Source: Ectopseudomonas chengduensis (lineage in GTDB: Bacteria; Pseudomonadota; Gammaproteobacteria; Pseudomonadales; Pseudomonadaceae). From it: a DNA stretch of 64,000 nt. The notes under the pieces are model-generated. The model was not told where the DNA came from. It worked only from the letters and a program-made list of their open reading frames with translations, and searched no databases. Made by a program: the position numbers and the translations under genes. The stretch lies in NCBI RefSeq assembly GCF_900102635.1, contig NZ_FMZQ01000015.1, positions 62,001-126,000 on the forward strand. The letters run 5' to 3'. This document shows, piece by piece, positions 7,834 through 15,706 of the stretch. How positions within the stretch are numbered: the stretch's first letter is position 1; every line of letters begins with the position of its first letter.

Positions 7834-8436
7834 ATGAAAAAAACAAAAAATCTTTTAATCGCTCTTTTAACCTCAGCCGCTTTTGATGTTGCTTTTGCTG
7901 AAATCGAATTTCACGAATATTGCGAGCAATTAGGTTGGCCTGCACAAAAATGTGCAGAAAGTAAAGCAAGACACGAGCAATGGACTGCTGAATATTACGC
8001 AAGCGGCAGAGCCGCAGAAGTAAGAAGAATGATTGAAGCGGCTTCTATTGAGAGTCTTCCGGTTAGCGAGTGTAAGCACGAATTTAAACAAAAATTTGAG
8101 GTCGTTTTAGGTTTCTATCCAACAAAATTTTTGATTAACAAAGATGAAAAAGATCAATGCGTTTCGTGGTCTTCTCAATCCGGTGCGGCGTGTTCAAATT
8201 ATATTGAATTATCGGGAATTTTAAAGCCCCATTGGTCTGTGCGTCCTTGGTGTGATTTCCAAGAGGACTTACAGAAAATTTATGATCAATATGGTCAAGA
8301 TTCGGACTATGGCCCGGCTGGTATGCCGCGAGGAATGAGAAAAGAAAGAGCCAACAAAATTAGACAAGCAGAAAGATTTTATGGAATGGAAGTTCAATAT
8401 GGTGTTGAACAAAATAAAAATGAAAAATTGTTCTAA
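7834..8436 (+). CDS. Unknown periplasmic protein
   Basis: The 200-residue product has a clear Sec signal peptide (KKTKNLLIALLTSAAFDVAFA) and then a soluble domain with cysteines at about residues 30, 39, 76, 107, 117 and 131 that could pair as disulfides in the periplasm. I start it at the ATG at 7834 because the strong ribosome site GGAGG at 7824-7828 is placed for that codon, not for the in-frame ATG at 7822. It overlaps the next gene by 17 bp. Function unknown. Confidence 0.7.
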   Translation: MKKTKNLLIALLTSAAFDVAFAEIEFHEYCEQLGWPAQKCAESKARHEQWTAEYYASGRAAEVRRMIEAASIESLPVSECKHEFKQKFEVVLGFYPTKFLINKDEKDQCVSWSSQSGAACSNYIELSGILKPHWSVRPWCDFQEDLQKIYDQYGQDSDYGPAGMPRGMRKERANKIRQAERFYGMEVQYGVEQNKNEKLF

Positions 8437-8668
8437 TTTGACTTTTAATAATAGTATGATAATACTATTATTAAGTATAACTTTTTTTATTTTTATGAAA
8501 GAACATATTTTTATTTTTGTAATGGCGTTGGCTGTTGGTATTGTTTCCGCTTTAAATGATCTTACATTAACAGGCAGTGCAATGCTCGCACTGTTCTTAT
8601 TCTTCGCATACGAAAAGGTATTTACAAATAAATTAACTAAAAATGAGGTGTCAAATGAAAAAAACTAA
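8420..8668 (+). CDS. Small membrane protein
   Basis: The 82-residue protein has two hydrophobic segments, about residues 13-25 (MIILLLSITFFIF) and 28-70 (IFIFVMALAVGIV and MLALFLFFAYEKV), and a short polar tail. The ATG at 8420 overlaps the end of the preceding gene, implying translational coupling; upstream in-frame ATGs at 8381 and 8399 lie inside that gene and are less likely. The next gene overlaps its tail. Function unknown. Confidence 0.6.
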   Translation: MKNCSNLTFNNSMIILLLSITFFIFMKEHIFIFVMALAVGIVSALNDLTLTGSAMLALFLFFAYEKVFTNKLTKNEVSNEKN

Positions 8669-9062
8669 AATAACAATCGCTTTATTAGCAATATTCGCTT
8701 TTTCTTCTGCAAATGCTGCGTATGTTGTAAAAGTGGCAATGGACAAAAACGCCATTGATTTCAAGCAATATTATGACAATGTTGGAGTAAATCCGGGCGA
8801 CAATAAAAACAATTCTTCTGATCCTGCTTGCACTGTTTCACAAGCAGATTTAGACGTTTTTGGCGGTGAGTTAATCAGGGTTTTTGATGAGGAAGGTGGT
8901 TTATCTTGCGTGGTTGATTATGCAGTGCCTGCCGCTACTTTTTCCCCTGATTGCGTAGGAAACGAACAAGCAACAGCACAAGGCTTGGCATTTACTAATG
9001 CAATGATTGCAAAAGGCGTTAAAGGGTTTTCTTCATTCGCATATTTTGGCGAATGTAGTTAA
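8655..9062 (+). CDS. Unknown secreted or periplasmic protein
   Basis: The 135-residue product has a textbook signal peptide (KKTKITIALLAIFAFSSANA) and a mature part of about 114 residues with four cysteines: one in PACTVSQ, one in LSCVVDY, one in SPDCVGN and the last in the C-terminal GECS. This suggests two disulfides. The ATG at 8655 has a GAGG site just upstream and overlaps the previous gene. It closes the four-gene exported cassette. I do not recognise the fold. Confidence 0.65.
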   Translation: MKKTKITIALLAIFAFSSANAAYVVKVAMDKNAIDFKQYYDNVGVNPGDNKNNSSDPACTVSQADLDVFGGELIRVFDEEGGLSCVVDYAVPAATFSPDCVGNEQATAQGLAFTNAMIAKGVKGFSSFAYFGECS

Positions 9063-9080
9063 AGAAAAGGAGGTAAATTA

Positions 9081-9176
9081 GTGAAAACAGGAAAACGCCA
9101 AAAGGCGTTTTTTTATTGCGGTTTTAGTTTCATTCTTCTTTTGTGTTTCGCTTTCTCGGCTTCGCGTTCTTCTTGA
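9081..9176 (+). CDS. Possible 31-residue membrane microprotein overlapping a terminator
   Basis: A very strong ribosome site (AAAGGAGGT, 9067-9075) is followed at good spacing by GTG at 9081. The frame encodes a basic start (KTGKRQK), then a hydrophobic stretch (FFYCGFSFILLLCFAFSAS), and stops at 9176. It reads through a terminator hairpin and the 3' end of the relaxase gene on the other strand, so chance is a real possibility. The ribosome site could instead be a leftover of a truncated gene. Confidence 0.3.
   Translation: MKTGKRQKAFFYCGFSFILLLCFAFSASRSS
9093..9114. terminator. Bidirectional intrinsic terminator between the exported cassette and the relaxase
   Basis: Stem AAACGCC/GGCGTTT with a 4-nt A loop and a following T run; it lies 30 bp after the last cassette gene and overlaps the stop of the convergent relaxase gene. 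Confidence 0.75.
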
Positions 9177-10846
9177 TGTGCCTCGTTTTCTGCATTGTTC
9201 TTTTGAGTTTCTGCGATGTTTTTCGCGGCTTGAACGTCTGCACCTTTTTCAATCAATGAAGCGTATTTTGATGACATTCCCGCTTCTCTAATTTTGGCAG
9301 ACAATGCGGCTTCTCCTGCCTCTTTCAATTGCGACATAGACACGGGGGCACCATCAATTTTATATTTTCCTGATTTATCTCCCGCTTGTTCTTGTTGCTT
9401 GTTTTTGTCTTTGTTTTGTTCCAATTCCTTGGTTTTTTGTTCCTCGGCTTTTTGGTCTTTTACACCGCTGCCAGTGGTGCCATTATCCGAAGCCTCTGGA
9501 CTTACATTTATTTTACTGTCTTTTGATAAACCATCTTTTGACAAGCCATCTTTTGCAAATTCTATTTTTTCCTTAATTTCGTTTTTCTGTATTTCATCTT
9601 TTGCTTTTGTGTATTTATCTTTCGCTTGATTTTTTATTCTTTCAAGTTCTGCTTTATCGCTTGCACTTGGTGAATAACCTTTGAGAGAAAAACCTTTTTT
9701 ATCAAGCCCCATTTTGTGAAATTCAAGCCAAGTTTTACGCTTGAAATCGTGCGAGCCATTGACGGCAAGTTCTTTATCTTTTGGGTTTTTTGTCGTTTCT
9801 TCTAATCGCTGCAATCCTGCTTTAATGGCCGTTGGTGATGAATTGTAAAAAGTAGCAACGCCATTTTTATAATTGAATGCTTCCCTATTCGATCCATTCC
9901 ACTTGTATGACTGGCCGTCCGTAGTAGAAAAACTAAGATCAAGAACGCGGTTTTTCTTCTGTTTCTTGTCGTAGTCCTGGGCGGACTGGAATTGAGGCCC
10001 GCTAAGGCTTCCGTATTCGCGTTTTAAAGGGGTTTTCTTGCCGAGACGTGCAAGGGTGGTCGAGAACTCTGGATCATCGCCAAAATGGCCTTTTAAGTGC
10101 TTATAGGACGCTCCCACGTCCGAAGCCTTGAAGCCAATCCCGTCTTTTTCAAGCGTGTATGCGTTGTTTCCGTTGTGAATAATGGAAAAGCCGCGAGCGT
10201 CCATAATTTCGAGAAAATCACTTGAAGACATAGCGTTATCAATTGCTGATTTCACTTCATCTTTAAATTTTGATTTTTCCGATTTAAGTCCTTTTTGTTC
10301 GTGCCTGTATTCGTTAGACGGCTGCGGATTGGTTGGGGTTAATGGGTTTAGGAATTTTCTATTTTTAACAATAGTCAAATCATTTTCGATTTCTGCTTCA
10401 TAACATAATTTTTCAAAAAGTGCATAATCATCTTTTTGATTGTAAATCTCGCCTTTATTGTTTCTTTTGTTCCATACGAGGTGGACGTGCATTTCGTCTG
10501 TGTCTGTATGGACTGCCCATCTGTGTTTTCTATTTTCTAAATCGAGGGCTTTATTCCATACACTTAAAGCAAGTTCTGCCGCCTTTTCTGGCGTCAAATC
10601 ATCATCTTTATGAAATGAAATCATTTCGTGTATGGCTTTGCTTTCCTGCTTTCTTCCTGATTTATTTTCAAATTTATTATTGACTTGCTCAAATTTCTTA
10701 ACCGCCAACGCTGAATATTCTTCAATGCTTGTGTTGTCAAATTTGGCTTCACTGCCGCCAACCAACGCGGCTTTTTTTGATATGTAATTGCAGCCGTTCC
10801 CGATTGATCCGACTGTTTTGTATGTGCTTAATTTCTTTCTAATCAT
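9113..10846 (-). CDS. mobA: Relaxase/mobilisation protein (MOBP-like)
   Basis: The 577-residue protein should nick the element's oriT and pilot the strand into a recipient. The N-terminal third carries the three-histidine metal motif as HTDTDEMHVHLVWNK (residues about 108-122) and an upstream NYISKKAALVGG segment that may hold the active tyrosine. The C-terminal half is a long, charged, coiled-coil-like tail (KDQKAEEQKTKELEQNKDKN and further E/K-rich repeats). It overlaps mobC by 4 bp (ATGA). No coupling protein or mating-pore genes are present, so transfer would depend on a helper. Confidence 0.85.
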   Translation of the reverse strand: MIRKKLSTYKTVGSIGNGCNYISKKAALVGGSEAKFDNTSIEEYSALAVKKFEQVNNKFENKSGRKQESKAIHEMISFHKDDDLTPEKAAELALSVWNKALDLENRKHRWAVHTDTDEMHVHLVWNKRNNKGEIYNQKDDYALFEKLCYEAEIENDLTIVKNRKFLNPLTPTNPQPSNEYRHEQKGLKSEKSKFKDEVKSAIDNAMSSSDFLEIMDARGFSIIHNGNNAYTLEKDGIGFKASDVGASYKHLKGHFGDDPEFSTTLARLGKKTPLKREYGSLSGPQFQSAQDYDKKQKKNRVLDLSFSTTDGQSYKWNGSNREAFNYKNGVATFYNSSPTAIKAGLQRLEETTKNPKDKELAVNGSHDFKRKTWLEFHKMGLDKKGFSLKGYSPSASDKAELERIKNQAKDKYTKAKDEIQKNEIKEKIEFAKDGLSKDGLSKDSKINVSPEASDNGTTGSGVKDQKAEEQKTKELEQNKDKNKQQEQAGDKSGKYKIDGAPVSMSQLKEAGEAALSAKIREAGMSSKYASLIEKGADVQAAKNIAETQKNNAENEAHQEEREAEKAKHKRRMKLKPQ

Positions 10847-11205
10847 TTTGAACCTCTCTTTTTAATGATCGTCTTTTTGGTTCTTGTAGCGATCAAATCT
10901 GAGAGCGTTTCAAAACGCTTAGATACTTGCTCTAATGCGTCAATATCTTGCTTTGTGAATGCTGATCCAGCGTTCACCTTCCTAGCCATCTGGTTGATAT
11001 TGTTTCCAATCGAGTAAAGCATTTTCTCGATTTTATCGAGTGCGACGAGTAAATCGGGGTTTGTTATTTCTGCTATCTGTGAAAAACCATCATCAATGAT
11101 TTTTTTGATTAAGTCGGTTTTTGTGATTTCTAATTGTTGAGATAAAGCGTTTAACTTATTTATGTGTTCTTCGCTTGCTCTTATTGTAATGCGTGCATTT
11201 CTCAT
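10843..11205 (-). CDS. mobC: Mobilisation accessory protein MobC
   Basis: The 120-residue protein has an N-terminal ribbon-helix-helix-like segment (ARITIRASEEHINKLNALS) and the MobC family signature GNNINQMARKVNAG near residue 75. MobC proteins bind oriT and help the relaxase open the DNA. Its start faces the repeat-rich noncoding stretch 11206-11580, which fits an adjacent oriT. It is cotranscribed with the relaxase. Confidence 0.85.
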   Translation of the reverse strand: MRNARITIRASEEHINKLNALSQQLEITKTDLIKKIIDDGFSQIAEITNPDLLVALDKIEKMLYSIGNNINQMARKVNAGSAFTKQDIDALEQVSKRFETLSDLIATRTKKTIIKKRGSK

Positions 11206-11327
11206 ATTTTCCTTTTGTTGGTTAATTTGGTAAGCAAATGCCTTTTGCTTTTTGCTCTTTAATTTTCAAACGAAGTGTAGAAAATCAAGCGGAAATGGAG
11301 TGGAAAAGACCGAAGGTTTTTCTACGC

Positions 11328-11487
11328 CAGACTAATTAACGTCAGTTAATTGGTCTGACATTTCCATTGCTTGCCTATTAAAACAAGACTTCATATAAAA
11401 TAATTTATCATATATTTTAATGCTTTCAAGTGTCAGACAAATTGTCAGCCATTAAAAAGTGTCAGACATATTAAAAAACGTCAGACA
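11328..11487. other. oriT: Candidate origin of transfer (oriT) with hairpin and GTCAGACA repeats
   Basis: A 13-bp inverted repeat with one mismatch (CAGACTAATTAAC at 11328-11340 and GTTAATTGGTCTG at 11345-11357, loop GTCA) is followed by direct copies of GTCAGACA at 11432-11439, 11461-11468 and 11480-11487. An inverted partial copy lies in the hairpin arm and a partial one at 11443. The location just upstream of mobC-mobA, the absence of genes in 11206-11580 and the hairpin all fit an oriT; the nic site cannot be assigned by eye. Confidence 0.5.
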
Positions 11488-11580
11488 ATAAAAAAGGCCA
11501 TCAATCAATGACAGCCTTTCTAATATCGTTTGAATGTTAGATTTTTACGCGGTGCTTTTTTGTGCGTTTGATTGCAAGAC

Positions 11581-13293
11581 TTATTCTATAACCTCGCGGG
11601 CTTTTAGATATTCAATCAATTTTTCCGCATCTGTCGCTATCTCTCTTGGAATGCTTGGGCCTTCGATTGATTGCAAGATTTGGTTTATATCTGCCGGGGT
11701 TTGTTCCTCGGTGGTGGCAATAAAGCCCGCCGCTGTAATCACTCGCATAACGCCATTTTTAAAGCGGACGGTGTAAAATTGGTTTTCCGTATCAAGTGAA
11801 ATATTTTTGATAATTTCGTGGAAAAGCAAATTTATTTTTGATCTTGTTCCATAGTCCGCATTTTCTTTTAATTCTTCAATTGCATTATCAACATTAGAAT
11901 TATAGATATTTAATTGGGCGATTTCGCTTGCAATTGCTCTTTGATCTTCTTCAAGTTCTTTTATAGAAATTTCCGCGTCTTTTGCTTGCGAAATCATAAA
12001 CGATGGCAAGTCGCCGTCATTTTCTAAAAACTGGCGTTGAAAATTTTCGATCAATTTCTTTTTCTTGTTTATTTCTGTTTCTTTTGAACGCTGCTTTTTA
12101 ATGAGCGTTTCAAGCGGATTATTTTCGTTCAAAATATCCGCAAGGTTTATCTCTTGAATGGCTTTTAAAAGTGCCGTTTCAAAGTCGTCATATCTAACAC
12201 GCTTGGTTGTGCATTCTTTTGTAAATTTTGCACGTTTACAAACAAGATAATAAATTGACTTTTGAACCTTATTCCTTTTGTCAATGCCTGGGTTGAGTAG
12301 ATGAACGGGGCCGCCACAATCGACACATTTCAAAAGGCCAGTAAAAAGGTTGGTAAATAATTTACCTTTGCGGCCTTTCCGCGTGCCATTTCCTTCGCGT
12401 ATGCGTTCGCATTGCTCGAAAAGATCACGGGTGATAACGGGCGGAAAATAATCGTTGATTGGCTCGCCTGCTGCAATCAAATCACGTTTGCCGGTGCCTT
12501 GTTTTTTAGGTTGGTAAAGTCCAAAAGTAGCCGGGTTTTTTAGTATTTTTGTGATTATCGAAGGTTCCCAGTATTCGGCACCTTTGAAGGTTGGAATATT
12601 TCTTTCATTCAAAATATTTTTGATTTTTAACGCACCATTTCCGCTTGAATAAAGATTAAAAATCAACCGGACGGCCTCGGCTTTTTCTTCGTTCAAAACG
12701 TATTTTCTACGCTTGATATTTTTCTTTTTTTCTTCATCAAAAATATAAAATATTTCTGTATCAAGCCAAGCCGGGGCTTGTGCCGTCATCGCTATTTTAT
12801 GGGTTGCGGCAAGGTTTCTTTTTTCTTGCCAATTGCTTAAACCTTTATCGCTTTTATTTTTACTCTCTTTGTTTGCACGGGAAGCATCAATTGACAAGTT
12901 GATAATTGTAAAAACGTCGTTTACGTCTTCAATTATTCTTTGTTCATTTCCGCTAATAATTGCTAATTTCAAGCCTTTTGAAATTATTTGATTGACTTTT
13001 AAAATCGCGTCTACCGGGCCGCGACGGGTCAAACGGTCGATATTTTCAAGGGCGAAAACGTCGCCCGGCTCGTATTTTCCGGCGTTTAAGTTCTCGAAAA
13101 ATTTGGCCAATTCTTTCTGTTGTGCATCGTCCGAAAATGAAGATCGGCCTATATCTTCAAGGGTGTTTTCTTCTTCGACGGATAGGCCATTTTTTGCAGC
13201 AAATTCGGCGATCAATTTGCGTTGCCGTTCGAGCGAAAAGCCGCGAAGCTGCTCGCTTGTAGACATACGCAAGTAGGAAATTAGACGTGCCAT
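11581..13293 (-). CDS. int: Large serine recombinase (integrase of the element)
   Basis: This 570-residue enzyme is the probable integrase/excisionase of the element. It has the resolvase N-terminal domain with nucleophile serine in SYLRMSTSEQ (residues 6-15) and the DRLTRRG segment near residue 90. A recombinase domain follows (KIKNILNERNIPTFKG, near residue 225), then a zinc ribbon (LKCVDCGGPVHLL to KECTTKR) and a long coiled coil (about residues 390-470). The ATG at 13293 has a ribosome site (AGGGG); a TTG two codons upstream is also open. Its 5' end lies about 50 bp from attR, the usual place for such integrases. Confidence 0.93.
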   Translation of the reverse strand: MARLISYLRMSTSEQLRGFSLERQRKLIAEFAAKNGLSVEEENTLEDIGRSSFSDDAQQKELAKFFENLNAGKYEPGDVFALENIDRLTRRGPVDAILKVNQIISKGLKLAIISGNEQRIIEDVNDVFTIINLSIDASRANKESKNKSDKGLSNWQEKRNLAATHKIAMTAQAPAWLDTEIFYIFDEEKKKNIKRRKYVLNEEKAEAVRLIFNLYSSGNGALKIKNILNERNIPTFKGAEYWEPSIITKILKNPATFGLYQPKKQGTGKRDLIAAGEPINDYFPPVITRDLFEQCERIREGNGTRKGRKGKLFTNLFTGLLKCVDCGGPVHLLNPGIDKRNKVQKSIYYLVCKRAKFTKECTTKRVRYDDFETALLKAIQEINLADILNENNPLETLIKKQRSKETEINKKKKLIENFQRQFLENDGDLPSFMISQAKDAEISIKELEEDQRAIASEIAQLNIYNSNVDNAIEELKENADYGTRSKINLLFHEIIKNISLDTENQFYTVRFKNGVMRVITAAGFIATTEEQTPADINQILQSIEGPSIPREIATDAEKLIEYLKAREVIE

Positions 13294-13318
13294 TTTCAAG
13301 CCCCTGCAAGGTCGAATC

Positions 13319-13354
13319 TTACAGGTATTATAGACCGGACTTGATCAAGTCCGC
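13319..13354 (+). other. attR of the serine-integrase element
   Basis: The right junction carries the arm TTACAGGT (13319-13326), 15 nt, then the core TGATCA (13342-13347), after which mpg coding sequence resumes. The core sits inside a perfect 18-bp palindrome CGGACTTGATCAAGTCCG at 13336-13353. Confidence 0.85.
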
Positions 13355-13739
13355 GCATCCCTGGGTCGACGCCATCAGCGGCCCCGATGCCCTGGCGGCA
13401 ATGCAACGCAACAACCCAGGCAGCCTCGACCAGCCCCGCTCCCCCGAACGTTTGTGCGCCGGGCAGACACTGCTGTGCAAAGCGCTGGGCCTGAAAGTAC
13501 CGGACTGGGATGCGCGTCGCTTCGACCCGCAGCAGCTGTTCGTCGAGGATGTCGGCGAACGGCCGCACGCGATCATCCAGTGCGCGCGCCTGGGCATTCC
13601 CAAGGGCCGCGACGAGCACCTGCCCTACCGTTTCGTTGATGCCACCTACGCACGTCATTGCACACGCAACCCTTTGCGCCGTGGACAGGTCGAAGGGCGT
13701 GATTATCGATTGTTGAGTGCTGCGGGAGCAGAACGATGA
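13342..13739 (+). pseudogene. mpg: 3-methyladenine DNA glycosylase, 3' fragment
   Basis: This is the C-terminal half of the glycosylase interrupted at 3189. Reading resumes with LIKSAHPWVDA and continues through RSPERLCAGQTLLCKALG (DNA-binding and product-release region) to the stop at 13739. The frame is open and undamaged. There is no native start codon, so it is unlikely to be expressed as a working enzyme. Its stop overlaps the start of the next gene (ATGA), showing that the two formed an operon before the insertion. Confidence 0.9.
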
Positions 13740-15052
13740 GTGTCTGGCTGGACAACCTGACCACCTGGCTGAGTGGCAACCCGCAGTGGCTGGGTCTGGC
13801 GATCTTCCTTATCGCCCTGCTCGAGTGCCTGGCACTGGTCGGCATTGTGCTGCCCGGCGTGGTGCTGCTGTTCAGCGTCGCGCTGCTGGCCGGCAGCGGC
13901 GTACTGACGCTGTGGCAGACGCTGCTGCTGGCCTACAGCGGTGCGCTGTGTGGCGACATGATTTCCTATTCGCTGGGCAGACGCTTCAAGCACAACATAG
14001 GCCGCCTGCCGGTGCTGCGTCACCACCCGCAGTGGATCCTGCGCGCCGAACTCTATTTCCGCCATTACGGCGTGGCCAGCCTGCTGGTCGGTCGCTTCAT
14101 CGGCCCGCTGCGCCCCATGCTGCCACTGGTAGCCGGCATGCTGAGCATGCCGCTGCTGCGCTTCGTTCTGGTCAGTCTGGTGGCAGCTGCCGGCTGGGCG
14201 GTGGCTTACCTGCTACCGGGCTGGGCGACCGGTGCGGCCCTGCGCCTACCCATGGCAGAAGGTTTCTGGACAGAAGCGGCGGTGCTGCTGGCAGGTATTG
14301 GCGTGATTCTGCTGCTGACTATCCAGGCCAGCCTGGCGGAAAAACCGCGCGCCAGCCTGCTCGGTGGCGGTCTCAGTCTGTTGCTGCTATTGGCCATCGT
14401 CATTGGCTGGCCGCATCTCGACGCACTGGATCAGGGCCTGATGGCCCTGGTCCAGGAACAGCGCCAGACGCACCTGGATCGCTGGATCGGCACCATCACT
14501 CGACTGGGCGACTTCCATATCCAGCTGGTAGCCGCAGCGGTGCTGTGCATCCTGCTGCTGCTGGCACGCCGCTGGCGTCACCTGCTGTTCGCCGGCTCGA
14601 CCCTGCTGGTCACGGCGCTGGGCAACACCACGCTCAAGCATGGTTTTGCCCGGGCGCGCCCCGACGTGCTGAGCGAGCCACTGACCACCTTCAGCTTTCC
14701 CAGTGGGCATAGCTCGGCAGCCTTTGCCTTCTTTCTGGTGCTGGGTGTGCTGGCCGGCCGCGGTCAATCGGCACGCCTGCGCCTGGCCTGGCTGGTGGTG
14801 GCGAGCCTGCCGGCCTTGGCGATCGCTCTGTCGCGGGTCTACCTGGGCGTGCACTGGCCCAGCGACATCATCGCCGGCGCCCTGCTGGCCTCGGCCGTCT
14901 GCGGCCTGAGCCTGGCGCTGTGTCAGCGCCAGGAAACGCTGCCGGCACTACCGGCTCGCCTGTGGTGGATCGTCCTGCCCGCCTGCCTCGCGGTCCTGGG
15001 CGCCATGGCGACCTGGCAGCTGTCCACTGCACTGCTGCGCTATGCGTATTGA
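13736..15052 (+). CDS. DedA-family/PAP2 phosphatase fusion membrane protein
   Basis: The 438-residue polytopic protein joins two membrane domains. Residues 1-190 form a DedA/SNARE-associated domain (lipid transport family) with GIVLPGVVLL and VGRFIGPLRPMLPLVAG. Residues about 230-410 are a PAP2 lipid phosphatase with all three catalytic motifs: KHGFARARPD, FPSGHSSA and SRVYLGVHWPSD. It may dephosphorylate undecaprenyl pyrophosphate or phospholipids at the periplasmic face. It overlaps the mpg 3' end by 4 bp, so the insertion in mpg may have changed its expression. Confidence 0.88.
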   Translation: MSVWLDNLTTWLSGNPQWLGLAIFLIALLECLALVGIVLPGVVLLFSVALLAGSGVLTLWQTLLLAYSGALCGDMISYSLGRRFKHNIGRLPVLRHHPQWILRAELYFRHYGVASLLVGRFIGPLRPMLPLVAGMLSMPLLRFVLVSLVAAAGWAVAYLLPGWATGAALRLPMAEGFWTEAAVLLAGIGVILLLTIQASLAEKPRASLLGGGLSLLLLLAIVIGWPHLDALDQGLMALVQEQRQTHLDRWIGTITRLGDFHIQLVAAAVLCILLLLARRWRHLLFAGSTLLVTALGNTTLKHGFARARPDVLSEPLTTFSFPSGHSSAAFAFFLVLGVLAGRGQSARLRLAWLVVASLPALAIALSRVYLGVHWPSDIIAGALLASAVCGLSLALCQRQETLPALPARLWWIVLPACLAVLGAMATWQLSTALLRYAY

Positions 15053-15061
15053 CACACCGCC

Positions 15062-15646
15062 TCAGACATCGCCCTGGAGCATTTCCAGCATGACGTGCAG
15101 TTGCTCCAGCCGCAGAGCGGGGTCATCGAGTTGAAGTAGCTGCAGTTTCTGCGCAGGCTCCAGTGGCAACAGATAGGCCAGCTGATTGGCCAGTTGCTGC
15201 TGACCGGCGACCACGCCTTCCATGGCCAGCCCCGCCACCAGCGGATGCTCGGCCAGGGCAGCGTGCAGGGCAGCCAGATCGGCGTGCTCGGCCTGCAGTG
15301 GGCTGTCTGGCTGCTCCTCAAGCCACTGCACCTCGGCGACGGTCAGTTGGTCAGGCAGAACCTGGGCGTGCTCGACACGAAAACGCCGCCCACCTTCCAC
15401 GCGAATACCCAGCAAGCCGTTGGTACGCTGCTGAAAGTCGCGCACCAGGGCCTCGCAGCCAATCGCGGCAAAACTACTGGCAGCTTCGCCCACTTCAGCG
15501 CCCTCGACGATGCACACCACACCGAAACCACTGCCCTGCTTCATGCAGCGACTGATCATGTCCAGGTAGCGCGCCTCGAATATCTGCAGGTCGAGCACGC
15601 AGCCGGGAAACAGTACGGTGTTGAGCGGGAACAGCGGTAGCTTCAT
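15062..15646 (-). CDS. LON peptidase N-terminal (substrate-binding) domain protein
   Basis: The 194-residue protein is a stand-alone LON substrate-binding domain: LPLFPLNTVLFPGCVLDLQIFEARYLDM at its start (split here as LPLFPLNTVLFPG and LQIFEARYLDM) is the family hallmark, with GRRFRVEHAQ in the middle. It lacks the Lon ATPase and protease domains. The length is normal for this family. It is convergent with the DedA-PAP2 gene, leaving only 9 bp between stops. Confidence 0.88.
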   Translation of the reverse strand: MKLPLFPLNTVLFPGCVLDLQIFEARYLDMISRCMKQGSGFGVVCIVEGAEVGEAASSFAAIGCEALVRDFQQRTNGLLGIRVEGGRRFRVEHAQVLPDQLTVAEVQWLEEQPDSPLQAEHADLAALHAALAEHPLVAGLAMEGVVAGQQQLANQLAYLLPLEPAQKLQLLQLDDPALRLEQLHVMLEMLQGDV

Positions 15647-15706
15647 GGTTTACGGCCTGTTATCTACGCAAGGCTGCCGGAACATCAGGGATGGTCAGGC
15701 AGGCTC

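Larger units (their letters stand above)
3184..13344. mobile_element. Integrative mobilisable plasmid-like element (10.16 kb) in mpg
   Basis: The stretch is strikingly AT-rich compared with the flanking GC-rich chromosome, and removing it restores the mpg reading frame exactly (VLIKS joined to AHPWVDA). It contains an iteron origin, a replication initiator, MobC, a relaxase and a large serine recombinase beside the right end. The base composition points to a donor with low GC, such as Pasteurellaceae or Moraxellaceae, but that is inference. No resistance or known metabolic gene is present. Boundaries are set at the centre of the TGATCA core. Confidence 0.92.
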
